Shown one piece after another: positions 36,008 to 44,537 of a stretch of 64,000 nucleotides of DNA. The notes under the pieces were generated by a model. The model did not search any database and had not been told where the DNA came from. It worked only from the letters and a program-made list of their open reading frames with translations. The DNA comes from Coriobacteriia bacterium (lineage in GTDB: Bacteria > Actinomycetota > Coriobacteriia > Coriobacteriales > QAMH01): assembly GCA_003149935.1 (NCBI GenBank), contig QAMH01000006.1, positions 649,557 to 713,556 on the forward strand, read 5' to 3'. Positions within the stretch are counted from its first letter, which is position 1, and the number at the start of each line of letters is the position of its first letter. Both the position numbers and the translations under genes were made by a program.

Positions 36008-37075
36008 TCATTCGTATTTCTTTCCCTTTATCGCGGCCGCCAATTTGAATGAGGGCAAATAGAGGGCGGGAATTCTAGACAAGATCCAGGCCCTGAGCTT
36101 CCATATGCGGGAGACATGAGAATCCTGCATATAATCGTCAAGCCCGTCTCGGACCTTTTTGAGGATTATCGGAAGCATGTCACGTTTGTATGTTTCGTCC
36201 TCGCCTTCCTCCAACAGACGGTAGATCCTGCAATACTCGAGTTCCTGCCGAGCCGCATATGCCGCATTCAATTCCGCATCTTCAGCAAAGCGTTCTTGGA
36301 TAGCGATTCCGCACTGGGCAACTGAGTCTATATAATCGGATATCTTCTTCTTCGATGCGGATTTCTGACCGGTGATGGATCCACTTCGCATGACGTAGCC
36401 ATACAAGGGCGAAGACACCATCCCGACCATGGGAGATTTCGACACAATCTGGGCGATGCAATACAGGTCTTCGTAGAATCTACCTTCCGGAAACGGTGCT
36501 TCTCCCCAGACGTCCTTCTTCGCAAGTTTGCATGCTGCGCTGATTTCAAACCGCCCGCCGTACAACATCAAGCCCAGAGCGGCAGCGTCAGTCATCACCT
36601 CACAAGAATGAGTCTCGGAAAACCAGTCTTCGTTCCGTGCATCTGTACCGGTAATCTGCTTGAATTCGCCTACGACCATACGGACGGACGAATCATCAAG
36701 CATCGGAGCAATGAGGGTCTCTACGCAATCTGGAGATATAACATCATCACCATCAACAAACATGATGTACTCGCCACCAGCGCAAGCAAGTCCCGTATTT
36801 CTGGCAGACGAGAGACCACCATTGCTTTTGTGAATGACTTTCACCTGCGGATATTCCCCAGCTAATGTGTCGCATATCTCGCTCGTGCCGTCTGTCGACC
36901 CATCGTCAACCAGAAGAATCTCGACAGCGTCATAGCTTTGAGAAGCAAGGCTTTTGACACAAGAGGTCAGATGGCTCGAAATGTTATAGGCGGGAACGAC
37001 AATGCTCACAAGCGCCGCGCCGACTGGCATTGGCGTAGCCTGGCTTTTCGGTTCATCCTGCAATTCGTAGCTCAT
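36008..37075 (-). CDS. Family 2 glycosyltransferase
   Basis: The protein is about 355 residues from ATG 37075 (a GTG at 37081 is also possible). The GT-A domain opens VSIVVPAYNISSHL, continues EILLVDDGSTDGTSEIC and SSARNTGLACAGG, and has the metal-binding FVDGDDVISPD. The C-terminal 150 residues are soluble and contain FYEDLYCIAQI, as in EpsJ/CpsJ-type capsule transferases. It lies directly after the gene at 37082 and forms a two-gene unit with it. Acceptor and donor are unknown. Confidence 0.85.
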   Translation of the reverse strand: MSYELQDEPKSQATPMPVGAALVSIVVPAYNISSHLTSCVKSLASQSYDAVEILLVDDGSTDGTSEICDTLAGEYPQVKVIHKSNGGLSSARNTGLACAGGEYIMFVDGDDVISPDCVETLIAPMLDDSSVRMVVGEFKQITGTDARNEDWFSETHSCEVMTDAAALGLMLYGGRFEISAACKLAKKDVWGEAPFPEGRFYEDLYCIAQIVSKSPMVGMVSSPLYGYVMRSGSITGQKSASKKKISDYIDSVAQCGIAIQERFAEDAELNAAYAARQELEYCRIYRLLEEGEDETYKRDMLPIILKKVRDGLDDYMQDSHVSRIWKLRAWILSRIPALYLPSFKLAAAIKGKKYE

Positions 37076-37081
37076 GCGCAC

Positions 37082-37978
37082 TTACCGTCGCTTTCCCTTC
37101 GACGCGACTGCAGAAGCCGCGTGCCTTCTACCCGAAGCATTCCCCGCAAGGCGCGCGATGCAGTCAAGAAAAAACGCGGACATCTCTCTCATGTTGCGCT
37201 CTTTCCACAGCTCGGAGAACACATGTTTTGCCAGATCTTTTCCACTGCTCGTAACGGCCGCATTGCACAAGTCATCTTTGTGCGATTCCAAAAAGACACC
37301 TATAGCGTAATTCCGATCGTACTGCTCGCGAAATCCTAGATTATGAGAATGGTAGACTTCGGCATCTGCGGCGTAGGCAACGCGCATCCCGTCTCTCATA
37401 AACTTTGCAGCCATGAGCATGTCCTCGTTCGTCGCAACCTCGTCGAAACCGCCGCATGCAATATAGGTCTCACGTCGGTACGCCGAGCATGCATCCGATA
37501 CAAAGAAGGCCTTTATTCCCATCGTGGACACATCCTCGAGCGAACGCACGACCGATGCCGCCGAATAGTTGTATGACCTCACCAGCTGCTCGAAGCGTCG
37601 GGCATCCTTCTTTGGAAGCTGCCTGCCAGATGACATCGCGATGTCGTCAAACTCCAGCATGGGGCGGATAAGGTTTTCAACATACCTTTCGGATACCGGC
37701 AACGCATCTTGCGTCAAGAACAAGATGAAGTCGCTTTGCAGCGTCCTCATCCCCAAATCACGCGTCAGTCCGTGATTAAAATCCTTGCGTTCGATGGAGA
37801 TGAGCCGCACGTCCTCAAAGGATTCCACAATCGAAACCGTATCATCATCGGAACTCGAGTCTATGACAAGAATCTCATCAAGTGACCGGGTTTGGTTCTT
37901 CAGGAGTTCGAGCAATTCCCCAATCTCATCTTGCGCGTTCAGAGTTGGAATTATTATTCCGACAGTACAGGTTTCCAT
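37082..37978 (-). CDS. Family 2 glycosyltransferase, rhamnosyltransferase type
   Basis: The 298-residue enzyme has VGIIIPTLNAQDEI, LVIDSSSDDDTV, the DFILFLTQDALP segment and GVFLESHKDDL near the C-terminus. The TQDA pattern and NHGLTRDLGMR block are usual in RfbN/RfbF-like rhamnosyltransferases. The downstream glycosyltransferase starts within seven bases of its stop. It is divergent from the galactofuranosyltransferase-like gene at 38095; the roughly 115 bp between them should hold both promoters. Confidence 0.85.
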   Translation of the reverse strand: METCTVGIIIPTLNAQDEIGELLELLKNQTRSLDEILVIDSSSDDDTVSIVESFEDVRLISIERKDFNHGLTRDLGMRTLQSDFILFLTQDALPVSERYVENLIRPMLEFDDIAMSSGRQLPKKDARRFEQLVRSYNYSAASVVRSLEDVSTMGIKAFFVSDACSAYRRETYIACGGFDEVATNEDMLMAAKFMRDGMRVAYAADAEVYHSHNLGFREQYDRNYAIGVFLESHKDDLCNAAVTSSGKDLAKHVFSELWKERNMREMSAFFLDCIARLAGNASGRRHAASAVASKGKRR

Positions 37979-38094
37979 TCACGTTTTCCTCGTATCGTTA
38001 CTCTCGATTTGTGTATCGTAGCAGACGACACGGGCACGAAAGTCGTTTAACATGCTTGAAGTCAAATTCGACCGGCTGCACGAAAAGGCAAGAT

Positions 38095-39186
38095 GTGACA
38101 ACCCAGATCTTCTACATCGACGAGATATGTCCCGACTATCGACTGAACAACGCCGGATGCAAGGCGCGGGACGATGTTTCGTTTATTTTAAATGACATCG
38201 GGTTTTCAAGAATCGTGATCAACTACGACTATCATGCCCGAATGACAAGCGGCGCCCTTTCCCGTCTTGGCTTTCATTTTTCAGCTGCAAGGGATTGGGC
38301 AGACGCGCTTTCAAAAGTCGATGATGGAAGCATAGTCATCCTTCAGTTTCCTCTGATGCACCATTCGATTTTCGCAAAAGGCCCTTTCAAAAAAGCATAC
38401 GAACGAGGCGTAAGGTTCATCTTGATAATTCACGACCTCGATTCCATTCGCCTCGGAGCAGAACGCGATAGAAGCCGTGCGGCAAAGAAACGTATATACG
38501 CCGAAGAGCTTTCTCTCATCGATCTTTCTTCGGTTCTTATAGTGCATAACGAGGCGATGAAGAAGCGGCTAGTGGAAGTTCATAGCATTGACCCCGAGAG
38601 GATTGTGCCGTTGCAGGTATTTGACTATCTTCTCTCGGATGAAAACGCCTATGCGACGGCATCGGGGCCTGGAAGCCCGGTGATTATCGCCGGAAACCTT
38701 CAGAGGGGCAAGGCGGACTATCTCTACGAGCTGCCCGAAACGCCTGACTTCAATCTGTACGGTGCGAACTTCGAGGACACGGGGAGACACAATTTGCATT
38801 ATATGGGGGAGTTTTCGCCAGAAGAGCTCATACCAAACCTACAGGGTAGCTTCGGACTTGTCTGGGATGGACCGAGCACAAATACGTGCACCGGCGCTTT
38901 TGGAGACTATCTGCGCATCAACAACCCGCACAAGACATCGCTATACCTTGCCGCTGGCCTCCCCGTCGTCATTTGGGATCAAGCTGCTCTCGCCCCCTTC
39001 ATAAAAGAGCACGGAGCGGGAATAACCGTGCCGAGTCTGTCTGTGCTCGCCGATGCCCTCAACCCGATCTCGACAGAGGAATACACGCGGATGAGGGAAA
39101 ACGCCCGGGATATTTCGAAGAAGCTACGCGAAGGCCACTTCTTAAAGCATGCGATTGACGAGGCTATGCTTCGTCCCATGCCCTGA
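38095..39186 (+). CDS. Galactofuranosyltransferase-like GT-B enzyme (WbbI-like)
   Basis: The start is placed at GTG 38095, preceded by AAGG; the upstream frame lies antisense to the rhamnosyltransferase gene. The 363-residue product matches the bacterial beta-1,6-galactofuranosyltransferase pattern: IIHDLDSIRLG near 115, IVHNEAMKKRLVE, and a C-terminal donor region with FGLVWDGPSTNTC, RINNPHKTSLYLAAGLPV and VIWDQAALAPFI. It is the only plus-strand gene among minus-strand neighbours, and its 3' end overlaps the next gene tail to tail by 23 bp. Confidence 0.8.
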   Translation: MTTQIFYIDEICPDYRLNNAGCKARDDVSFILNDIGFSRIVINYDYHARMTSGALSRLGFHFSAARDWADALSKVDDGSIVILQFPLMHHSIFAKGPFKKAYERGVRFILIIHDLDSIRLGAERDRSRAAKKRIYAEELSLIDLSSVLIVHNEAMKKRLVEVHSIDPERIVPLQVFDYLLSDENAYATASGPGSPVIIAGNLQRGKADYLYELPETPDFNLYGANFEDTGRHNLHYMGEFSPEELIPNLQGSFGLVWDGPSTNTCTGAFGDYLRINNPHKTSLYLAAGLPVVIWDQAALAPFIKEHGAGITVPSLSVLADALNPISTEEYTRMRENARDISKKLREGHFLKHAIDEAMLRPMP

Positions 39187-40186
39187 TGGCCCCCGCCTTG
39201 ATCAAGAGCTTTCTAAGCGTTTGGTATATTCCCATTCGTACAAGCAAGCATTTTGCACGGAGCGCCAAAGGAAGATTGCCCCTAGGTTCCTCGACGAGAA
39301 CATCCGCGAGCAACTCCCGGACATGCCTTCGCACGCCGATGCCTTCGACTGAATCCCCCGCCAGCGTATCAATACTCAGCAAAAAACGGATGACCATTTG
39401 CTGACGCAAGCCTCTAAGGTCTGGATTGACTTCGATTTCCCTGATTTGCTCGACGGCCTTGAGTCCAGATGCCGCCTTTTTGGCATCAGCGCGATGCAGA
39501 AGGGAACCTTCGGTCTGGCGATACCAGTACAGCCGATCATCAATCCAACAAACATCGCTCACGTTGCCTAGATACTGGTGGAGAAACGCTGCGTCCTCAA
39601 AGAGCCACATGTCCTCGTCGAACGGGCCCGAGGCCGCTGCAAAAGCACGCAGACAATCGGCTTTGAACAAGTAAGAGTACAGATAATGACCGCGTCTCCC
39701 CTGATAGAGCAGGGATTCGAGCTCGCTAAACTTAATAACCCCCTCAGGGAGCGTTGCTTCTGCATACAAATCGGAAACGGGTAGCTCACCCTCTTCATTG
39801 AATGATTTTATACCGATAGCGACAAGCTCACAGCGACAGGCAGAGATGCGCTCCGCGATCTTTTCCAAAGCGCCCGGTGCAACATAGTCATCGGCATCGA
39901 CAAACCAGATCCAGTCTCCGGACGCCTCGATTAATCCGCGATTTCGAGCCGCCGATGGGCCCCTATTCGCCGTATGGATTGACGAGACCCTCTTATCCCG
40001 GCAAGACCACTCATCACACAATTCAGGGGTGGAATCGCTCGACCCATCGTCCACGAGCAAAACCTGGAGATTCGAATAATCTTGCTCCACGATGCTCCGC
40101 ACGCATTCATCCAAGTATCTTTCGGCGTTATACGCTGGAATGACGACAGAAATCAAAGGCGGCATCCCGTGCTCTTTTCCCGTCAT
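39164..40186 (-). CDS. Family 2 glycosyltransferase
   Basis: The product has 340 residues from ATG 40186, which overlaps the flippase stop as ATGA and has GAGAGGAAA upstream. The GT-A signatures are ISVVIPAYNAERYLDECV, VLLVDDGSSDSTPELC, PSAARNRGL and FVDADDYVAPG. The C-terminal region (YSYLFKADCLRAF, FEDAAFLHQYL) resembles EpsJ-type capsule galactosyl- or glucosyltransferases. It is co-transcribed with the flippase of locus B. Confidence 0.85.
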   Translation of the reverse strand: MTGKEHGMPPLISVVIPAYNAERYLDECVRSIVEQDYSNLQVLLVDDGSSDSTPELCDEWSCRDKRVSSIHTANRGPSAARNRGLIEASGDWIWFVDADDYVAPGALEKIAERISACRCELVAIGIKSFNEEGELPVSDLYAEATLPEGVIKFSELESLLYQGRRGHYLYSYLFKADCLRAFAAASGPFDEDMWLFEDAAFLHQYLGNVSDVCWIDDRLYWYRQTEGSLLHRADAKKAASGLKAVEQIREIEVNPDLRGLRQQMVIRFLLSIDTLAGDSVEGIGVRRHVRELLADVLVEEPRGNLPLALRAKCLLVRMGIYQTLRKLLIKAGAIRAWDEA

Positions 40187-41640
40187 CGCTGACTTTTTCC
40201 TCTCGCTCCTATAATCCGATGAAAGTGTTTGTTTTTCGTCGCAATGCAATACGCGAAAGCGAGCACGCAGAAAAACGCCACACCGACAACCATCTCCACG
40301 AGAAGCGTGGGCACCGAAACGCCCACGGTCGAAACGAGTGGAATCGATATCACGCGAATGAGAATTGTCATGAGAGCGCCGATGACGACAAACGGGAGCA
40401 TGTTGCGTAGGTAGCGCAATAACGGAAGTTCGCCACGGACAAAATACGCCTGGACAGCTAGCACGACGAGCTCGGCGGCAACGGTCCCGATTGCCGCGCC
40501 CAACGCCCCCAAGCGACTGATGAGCACGAGGCACAGCACGATATTTGCAACGGCACCTACGCAAACGGAAATGGTGTAGTGGTTGTCACGGTACATGGGC
40601 AGCAGGTACTGGGCTCCTATTACGTTCGTCGCGCAAATGAGGGGCACTACCCAGGCAAGAACCACCATCACGGGAATGCAAGGATCATAGCCCGGTCCAA
40701 AGAAAACCGGCACGAACTCGGGCGCGATGCCCGCGATACCAAATGCCACGGCAAGACCACCAGCCAACATGAACCACATGGACGTATCGAGCAAAGCGAG
40801 CCCTTCTTCATGCTTTCCGGAGGCAAAGAGGCCCGACATATGCGGAAGCATAACCGTTCCCAGAGCCGTAATTACGGCAAGGGGCATCTTCGCCATCTTC
40901 TCCGAATAGTCGAAATAGCCAGTCTGCTCCATCGTCGACATAACGCCGAGCAAAATGGAGTTAAGCGTCGTATAGAGGCTAATCGCAATAACGGGAATAA
41001 AGAGTTTCAGATTGGGAAGGAAATGCACCTTCACCTCAGCCCACGTAGGTCTGGAAAAACTCACGTACTGGCGCGCAAACGGCATGAGCAGCGCAAAGCC
41101 AAGCAGCAAGGCAAGAGAGTGAATGCCGCAATAGAGGTAAACATCCTGGGCAGAGCGGATGATGGTGAATATGCCGACAAGCTCGAGGGCCTTTGTGGCG
41201 ATGTTTATGACGGTCGCCTTGGCAAAGTCCTCCATGCCAAAAAAGAGCCATGAAATGTTAACAATGCCCGAAAACACGTACATCGCCCAAAGCAACGCGA
41301 CGAGCGTGCCTCCCTGGGGCATGACAAGCGCATAGGCAAGGTAGATGAGAAAGACGGGGACCGCGATGACAAGCTGCGAAGCAAATACCGACCAAAAGGT
41401 CTTGCTGCGCTTTTCCTGATCATCAGCGACCGCGGCAATGGTACGCACGCCATAATTTGACATACCCAAAGTCGCAAACATCACGAAATATGCCGCGATT
41501 GCGTAGGTATATGAAAACTCGCCCACGCCCCCTGGCCCGAGCACACGCGAGAGATACGGCGTGGAGATGAGCGGCGCAATAATCAAAAAGATCTGATACG
41601 CCGAATTGTAGATAAAGTTTTTCTTTACAGAATGTGACAT
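40183..41640 (-). CDS. Polysaccharide flippase (Wzx, RfbX-like)
   Basis: The 485-residue protein has about 14 membrane helices and the conserved opening NFIYNSAYQIFLIIAPLIST followed by PYLSRVLGPGGVGEFSYTYA of RfbX/Cps flippases. It differs in sequence class from the WzxC-like flippase of locus A, so each locus has its own exporter. It overlaps the downstream glycosyltransferase by four bases. The 146 bp between its start and the polymerase gene at 41787 are divergent and should hold promoters. Confidence 0.88.
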   Translation of the reverse strand: MSHSVKKNFIYNSAYQIFLIIAPLISTPYLSRVLGPGGVGEFSYTYAIAAYFVMFATLGMSNYGVRTIAAVADDQEKRSKTFWSVFASQLVIAVPVFLIYLAYALVMPQGGTLVALLWAMYVFSGIVNISWLFFGMEDFAKATVINIATKALELVGIFTIIRSAQDVYLYCGIHSLALLLGFALLMPFARQYVSFSRPTWAEVKVHFLPNLKLFIPVIAISLYTTLNSILLGVMSTMEQTGYFDYSEKMAKMPLAVITALGTVMLPHMSGLFASGKHEEGLALLDTSMWFMLAGGLAVAFGIAGIAPEFVPVFFGPGYDPCIPVMVVLAWVVPLICATNVIGAQYLLPMYRDNHYTISVCVGAVANIVLCLVLISRLGALGAAIGTVAAELVVLAVQAYFVRGELPLLRYLRNMLPFVVIGALMTILIRVISIPLVSTVGVSVPTLLVEMVVGVAFFCVLAFAYCIATKNKHFHRIIGARGKSQR

Positions 41641-41786
41641 GATCGCAACTATACCGCATTGACACGAAGAGTCGGGGCGCTAACACCTAATGTGATATAT
41701 TGTCGATTCAGGTCCCAATCACCCAATCATGATAACCACATGGTGCCGCTTTGATTAAAGTCAAGGAAAACGACCAACAAGGGAAT

Positions 41787-42989
41787 ATGCATATTCAGCT
41801 CGGCAATGTCGACGCATGCGAGCTGTTATTCCTCATCGCCTTCGCAATCTGGATGGTTTTTCAGCTTCTTGGGGAAGCATTGGTGGGACCTCTTGTCTCT
41901 GGTTCCATTGAAAAGACAGTTCGTTATGGCTGCATCGGCCTGCTCCTTTTCAGCGAATTAATCGGCGGCAGATACGATAAACGCACGATACTTTGGCTGG
42001 CATTCGCATGGATTCTTTGCATCGGCATGATTAACGCTGCGGAAGCCTACTACATCGATTGCATAATCTTTGCATTTTGTGCACGTAACGTTGCGATGAA
42101 CAAGATCCTCAAAGTCGCATTTTGGAGTTCGATACTGGTTTGTGCCGGAGTAATCCTGTGCTCTCTTGTAGGTATCATTCCCAATTACATATTCACCGGC
42201 GGAGATCGCCAACGATGGCTTCTCGGATTCCGATACATGCTCTTTCCCTCGATGATTGTCTTCAACATCACTTGTATCGTCATCCTCCTTAAACGATACG
42301 ACTTCAGTTGGACGCACGCCGCCGGTCTATTTATGGCAAACCTCGCAATCTACTTTGCGACAGACTCGCGTCTTTCCTTCTATCTCGCCGTAATCGCAAT
42401 TATTGCCGGTCTTTGCTGTTCAAAACTTCCCAAAAACCGTCATGGCGCCGTAGCCATCCAAGGCCGCAACATCATTTACAGTAAACCCGTGAAATGGCTC
42501 GTGTTTCTTGCATTCCCTCTTTGCGCAGCGGCTATGCTCGCAGCTACGATTTTTTATACGCCAGATAATTCCATTCTGAACACGCTGAACGGCATTCTGG
42601 GCCGTCGTCTGGAATACGGAAACGCAACCTTAAATACATATGGATTCACGCTCTTCGGACAAGAGATTCTGCAAATTGGTAACGGACTCGATGTATCCGG
42701 CGGCTCTTCAACCGTCGGCGCATACAACTACATCGACTCTCTTTATGTAAAACTTTTCGTTCAGATTGGCGTTATTCCTGCGCTGGTCTTCTTTGGAGCT
42801 TTTACCGCACTATGCATCTGGGCTTACAAAAACCATGATTGGTTTCTTGTATCCATGCTCGTTATCCTCGCTATCCATTTCACCGTAGATGATCTGTCAC
42901 TATTCCTCAGATACGACATATTGTTACTCTACCTGTCACTTCCCATAGCAAACATTGTTGCAACCAAAAAATCAAAGGAGCTTACATGA
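41787..42989 (+). CDS. O-antigen polymerase-like membrane protein (Wzy), locus B
   Basis: The 400-residue protein has about ten hydrophobic helices. ATG 41787 was chosen because AAGGG precedes it; a TTG-led extension to 41751 is less likely. An external loop with RRLEYGNATLNTYGFTLFGQ and GGSSTVGAYNYIDSLYVKL fits polymerases of capsule loci, in which a large loop precedes the last helices. It overlaps the following chain-length gene by four bases (ATGA), so the two act together in setting polymer length. Confidence 0.8.
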   Translation: MHIQLGNVDACELLFLIAFAIWMVFQLLGEALVGPLVSGSIEKTVRYGCIGLLLFSELIGGRYDKRTILWLAFAWILCIGMINAAEAYYIDCIIFAFCARNVAMNKILKVAFWSSILVCAGVILCSLVGIIPNYIFTGGDRQRWLLGFRYMLFPSMIVFNITCIVILLKRYDFSWTHAAGLFMANLAIYFATDSRLSFYLAVIAIIAGLCCSKLPKNRHGAVAIQGRNIIYSKPVKWLVFLAFPLCAAAMLAATIFYTPDNSILNTLNGILGRRLEYGNATLNTYGFTLFGQEILQIGNGLDVSGGSSTVGAYNYIDSLYVKLFVQIGVIPALVFFGAFTALCIWAYKNHDWFLVSMLVILAIHFTVDDLSLFLRYDILLLYLSLPIANIVATKKSKELT

Positions 42990-43543
42990 CGCTTCGTCAA
43001 TTGCTTTCCCTTGTTCGTGCGCATTTGCTGCTGATCATTGTCATACCCATCTGCTTTGCACTAGCATCATGGGCAATTGTTTCGGTAGTGCCTAAAGACT
43101 ACGTTGTGCAGAGTACGGTATTGATACCTGTAAGCGAGCAAATGGCAGCAGCCGACAGAAACATGACGGCAGGACTTACCCGCGTCGCCAATGGCAGCGT
43201 GGCACACGCGGCACTGATTAGTCGACACCCCGATATCGATGTAGATGAGCTGGTCATCGAAGCAACGAAGCCCGATGAGAGCGATGTCATAGTCATTGAT
43301 GTTACCGGGGCTTCCCGCGAGGATGCAAGCGTCATCGCAAACGAGCTTGCATCATACATCTGTGATTACGCACTCAACACGCTCGATAAAGAGGGTGTCG
43401 AAATCATCAGTTACGCAAGCCCGGACACATCATCCGCAAGTCCAAGCCCTCTCAAATATGCAGTTGAATTTGCCGTGCTGGGATTGCTCGTGGCAATTGT
43501 GGTAATCATAATTCGCGCACAGAAAAGAAGCGATACCGTATAG
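42986..43543 (+). CDS. Wzz-type chain-length protein without kinase domain
   Basis: The 185-residue protein has a membrane helix at about 15-35, a short external Wzz-like domain (VQSTVLIPVSEQ, then DVIVIDVTGASREDASVIANELA) and a second helix at about 155-175, then a short basic tail. It is the membrane half of a BY-kinase pair with no cytoplasmic kinase part, and no kinase gene is in the window. Similar length and start (MTLRQLLSLVR against MTLLDLLRLIK) show it is related to the protein at 16711. Confidence 0.82.
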   Translation: MTLRQLLSLVRAHLLLIIVIPICFALASWAIVSVVPKDYVVQSTVLIPVSEQMAAADRNMTAGLTRVANGSVAHAALISRHPDIDVDELVIEATKPDESDVIVIDVTGASREDASVIANELASYICDYALNTLDKEGVEIISYASPDTSSASPSPLKYAVEFAVLGLLVAIVVIIIRAQKRSDTV

Positions 43544-43568
43544 CGCCACGAAAGCGCATATAGTCTCT

Positions 43569-44444
43569 CTACTTTCCGCTCGCGTTCTTGCCAAACATAG
43601 CGCTAAAGGTCTCGAAGAACACCTTCAAATCAATCTTCGCACTGCGATTGCGCACATAAAAAAGCTCGAGGCTCTGACGCTCGCCGTCCTCGTACTTCGC
43701 ATCGTTGCGCGATACCGTCTGCCACCAGCCCGTGATACCAGGCGTCACCGATAGAAACTCCACGACCGAATCGTCGTAGGCTGCAAGCTCGTCAGGCTCG
43801 ACGGGACGCGGGCCGATGACGCTCATCTCACCCGTAAGCACGTTCCAGAACTGAGGCAACTCGTCGAGCGAAGTCTTGCGCAAAAACTTGCCGATCTTCG
43901 TAATACGCGGATCGTTGTCGACCTTGTGCTCGGCTTCCCACTGCTTGAGTTGCTCGGGCGTGAGGTGTTTCTCGACATCGTCGGCCCCTGGCACCATCGA
44001 ACGCAATTTGTAGATGTTCATGGGCACGCCATAACGCCCGACGCGCTTGTGCTTGTATATGGGCGATCCGGGATTATCGAGCCATATAAGACCGCAAACC
44101 ACAAGAGTGGGGATGAAACAGGCAACGGATGCACAGGCGGAAAACACCACATCGAAGCCACGTTTAAGCACATGGTAGCGATAGGTATCGTCTATGCCCG
44201 GAATAGGCTGACGCTGTACGGGATTGAGCACGATGTCGGTTCCACGCGTCGCCTTGTCAAGCACGTTTTGTGCCTGGACGCTCGTGACATCGATGATTTC
44301 ATCGGGCGCTGGTTTGCCCTTGCGATCGCGCTTCCAAGCGACAATTTGACCCGCAGCGGCAACGGCAACCGATGCGCCCGCGAACACAGCGGCACCCGTC
44401 TTGAGGACCTTGCCCCAATCTCCCTTATGCGCATTACGAGTCAT
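43569..44444 (-). CDS. Initiating sugar transferase (WbaP-like phosphoglycosyl transferase)
   Basis: From ATG 44444 (GGGAG four to five bases upstream) the product has 291 residues. A short N-terminal hydrophobic segment (TGAAVFAGASVAVAAAG) precedes a linker and the PGT domain with YKLRSMVPGADD and DELPQFWNVLTGEMSVIGPRPV, ending in VTPGITGWWQTVSRND. It would load the first sugar phosphate of locus B polymer onto undecaprenyl phosphate. It is distinct from the PglC-like enzyme at 29718 and likely uses another UDP-sugar. It is downstream of the second DUF4012 gene on the same strand. Confidence 0.88.
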   Translation of the reverse strand: MTRNAHKGDWGKVLKTGAAVFAGASVAVAAAGQIVAWKRDRKGKPAPDEIIDVTSVQAQNVLDKATRGTDIVLNPVQRQPIPGIDDTYRYHVLKRGFDVVFSACASVACFIPTLVVCGLIWLDNPGSPIYKHKRVGRYGVPMNIYKLRSMVPGADDVEKHLTPEQLKQWEAEHKVDNDPRITKIGKFLRKTSLDELPQFWNVLTGEMSVIGPRPVEPDELAAYDDSVVEFLSVTPGITGWWQTVSRNDAKYEDGERQSLELFYVRNRSAKIDLKVFFETFSAMFGKNASGK

Positions 44445-44537
44445 GCGTCTCCCGGACATCGAATGAAAGCATCTGCTGCATGGTACAGCAGAAAGCGACA
44501 CTTTGGCACGTCGGACTGTTACATGTACCCCAGCGGC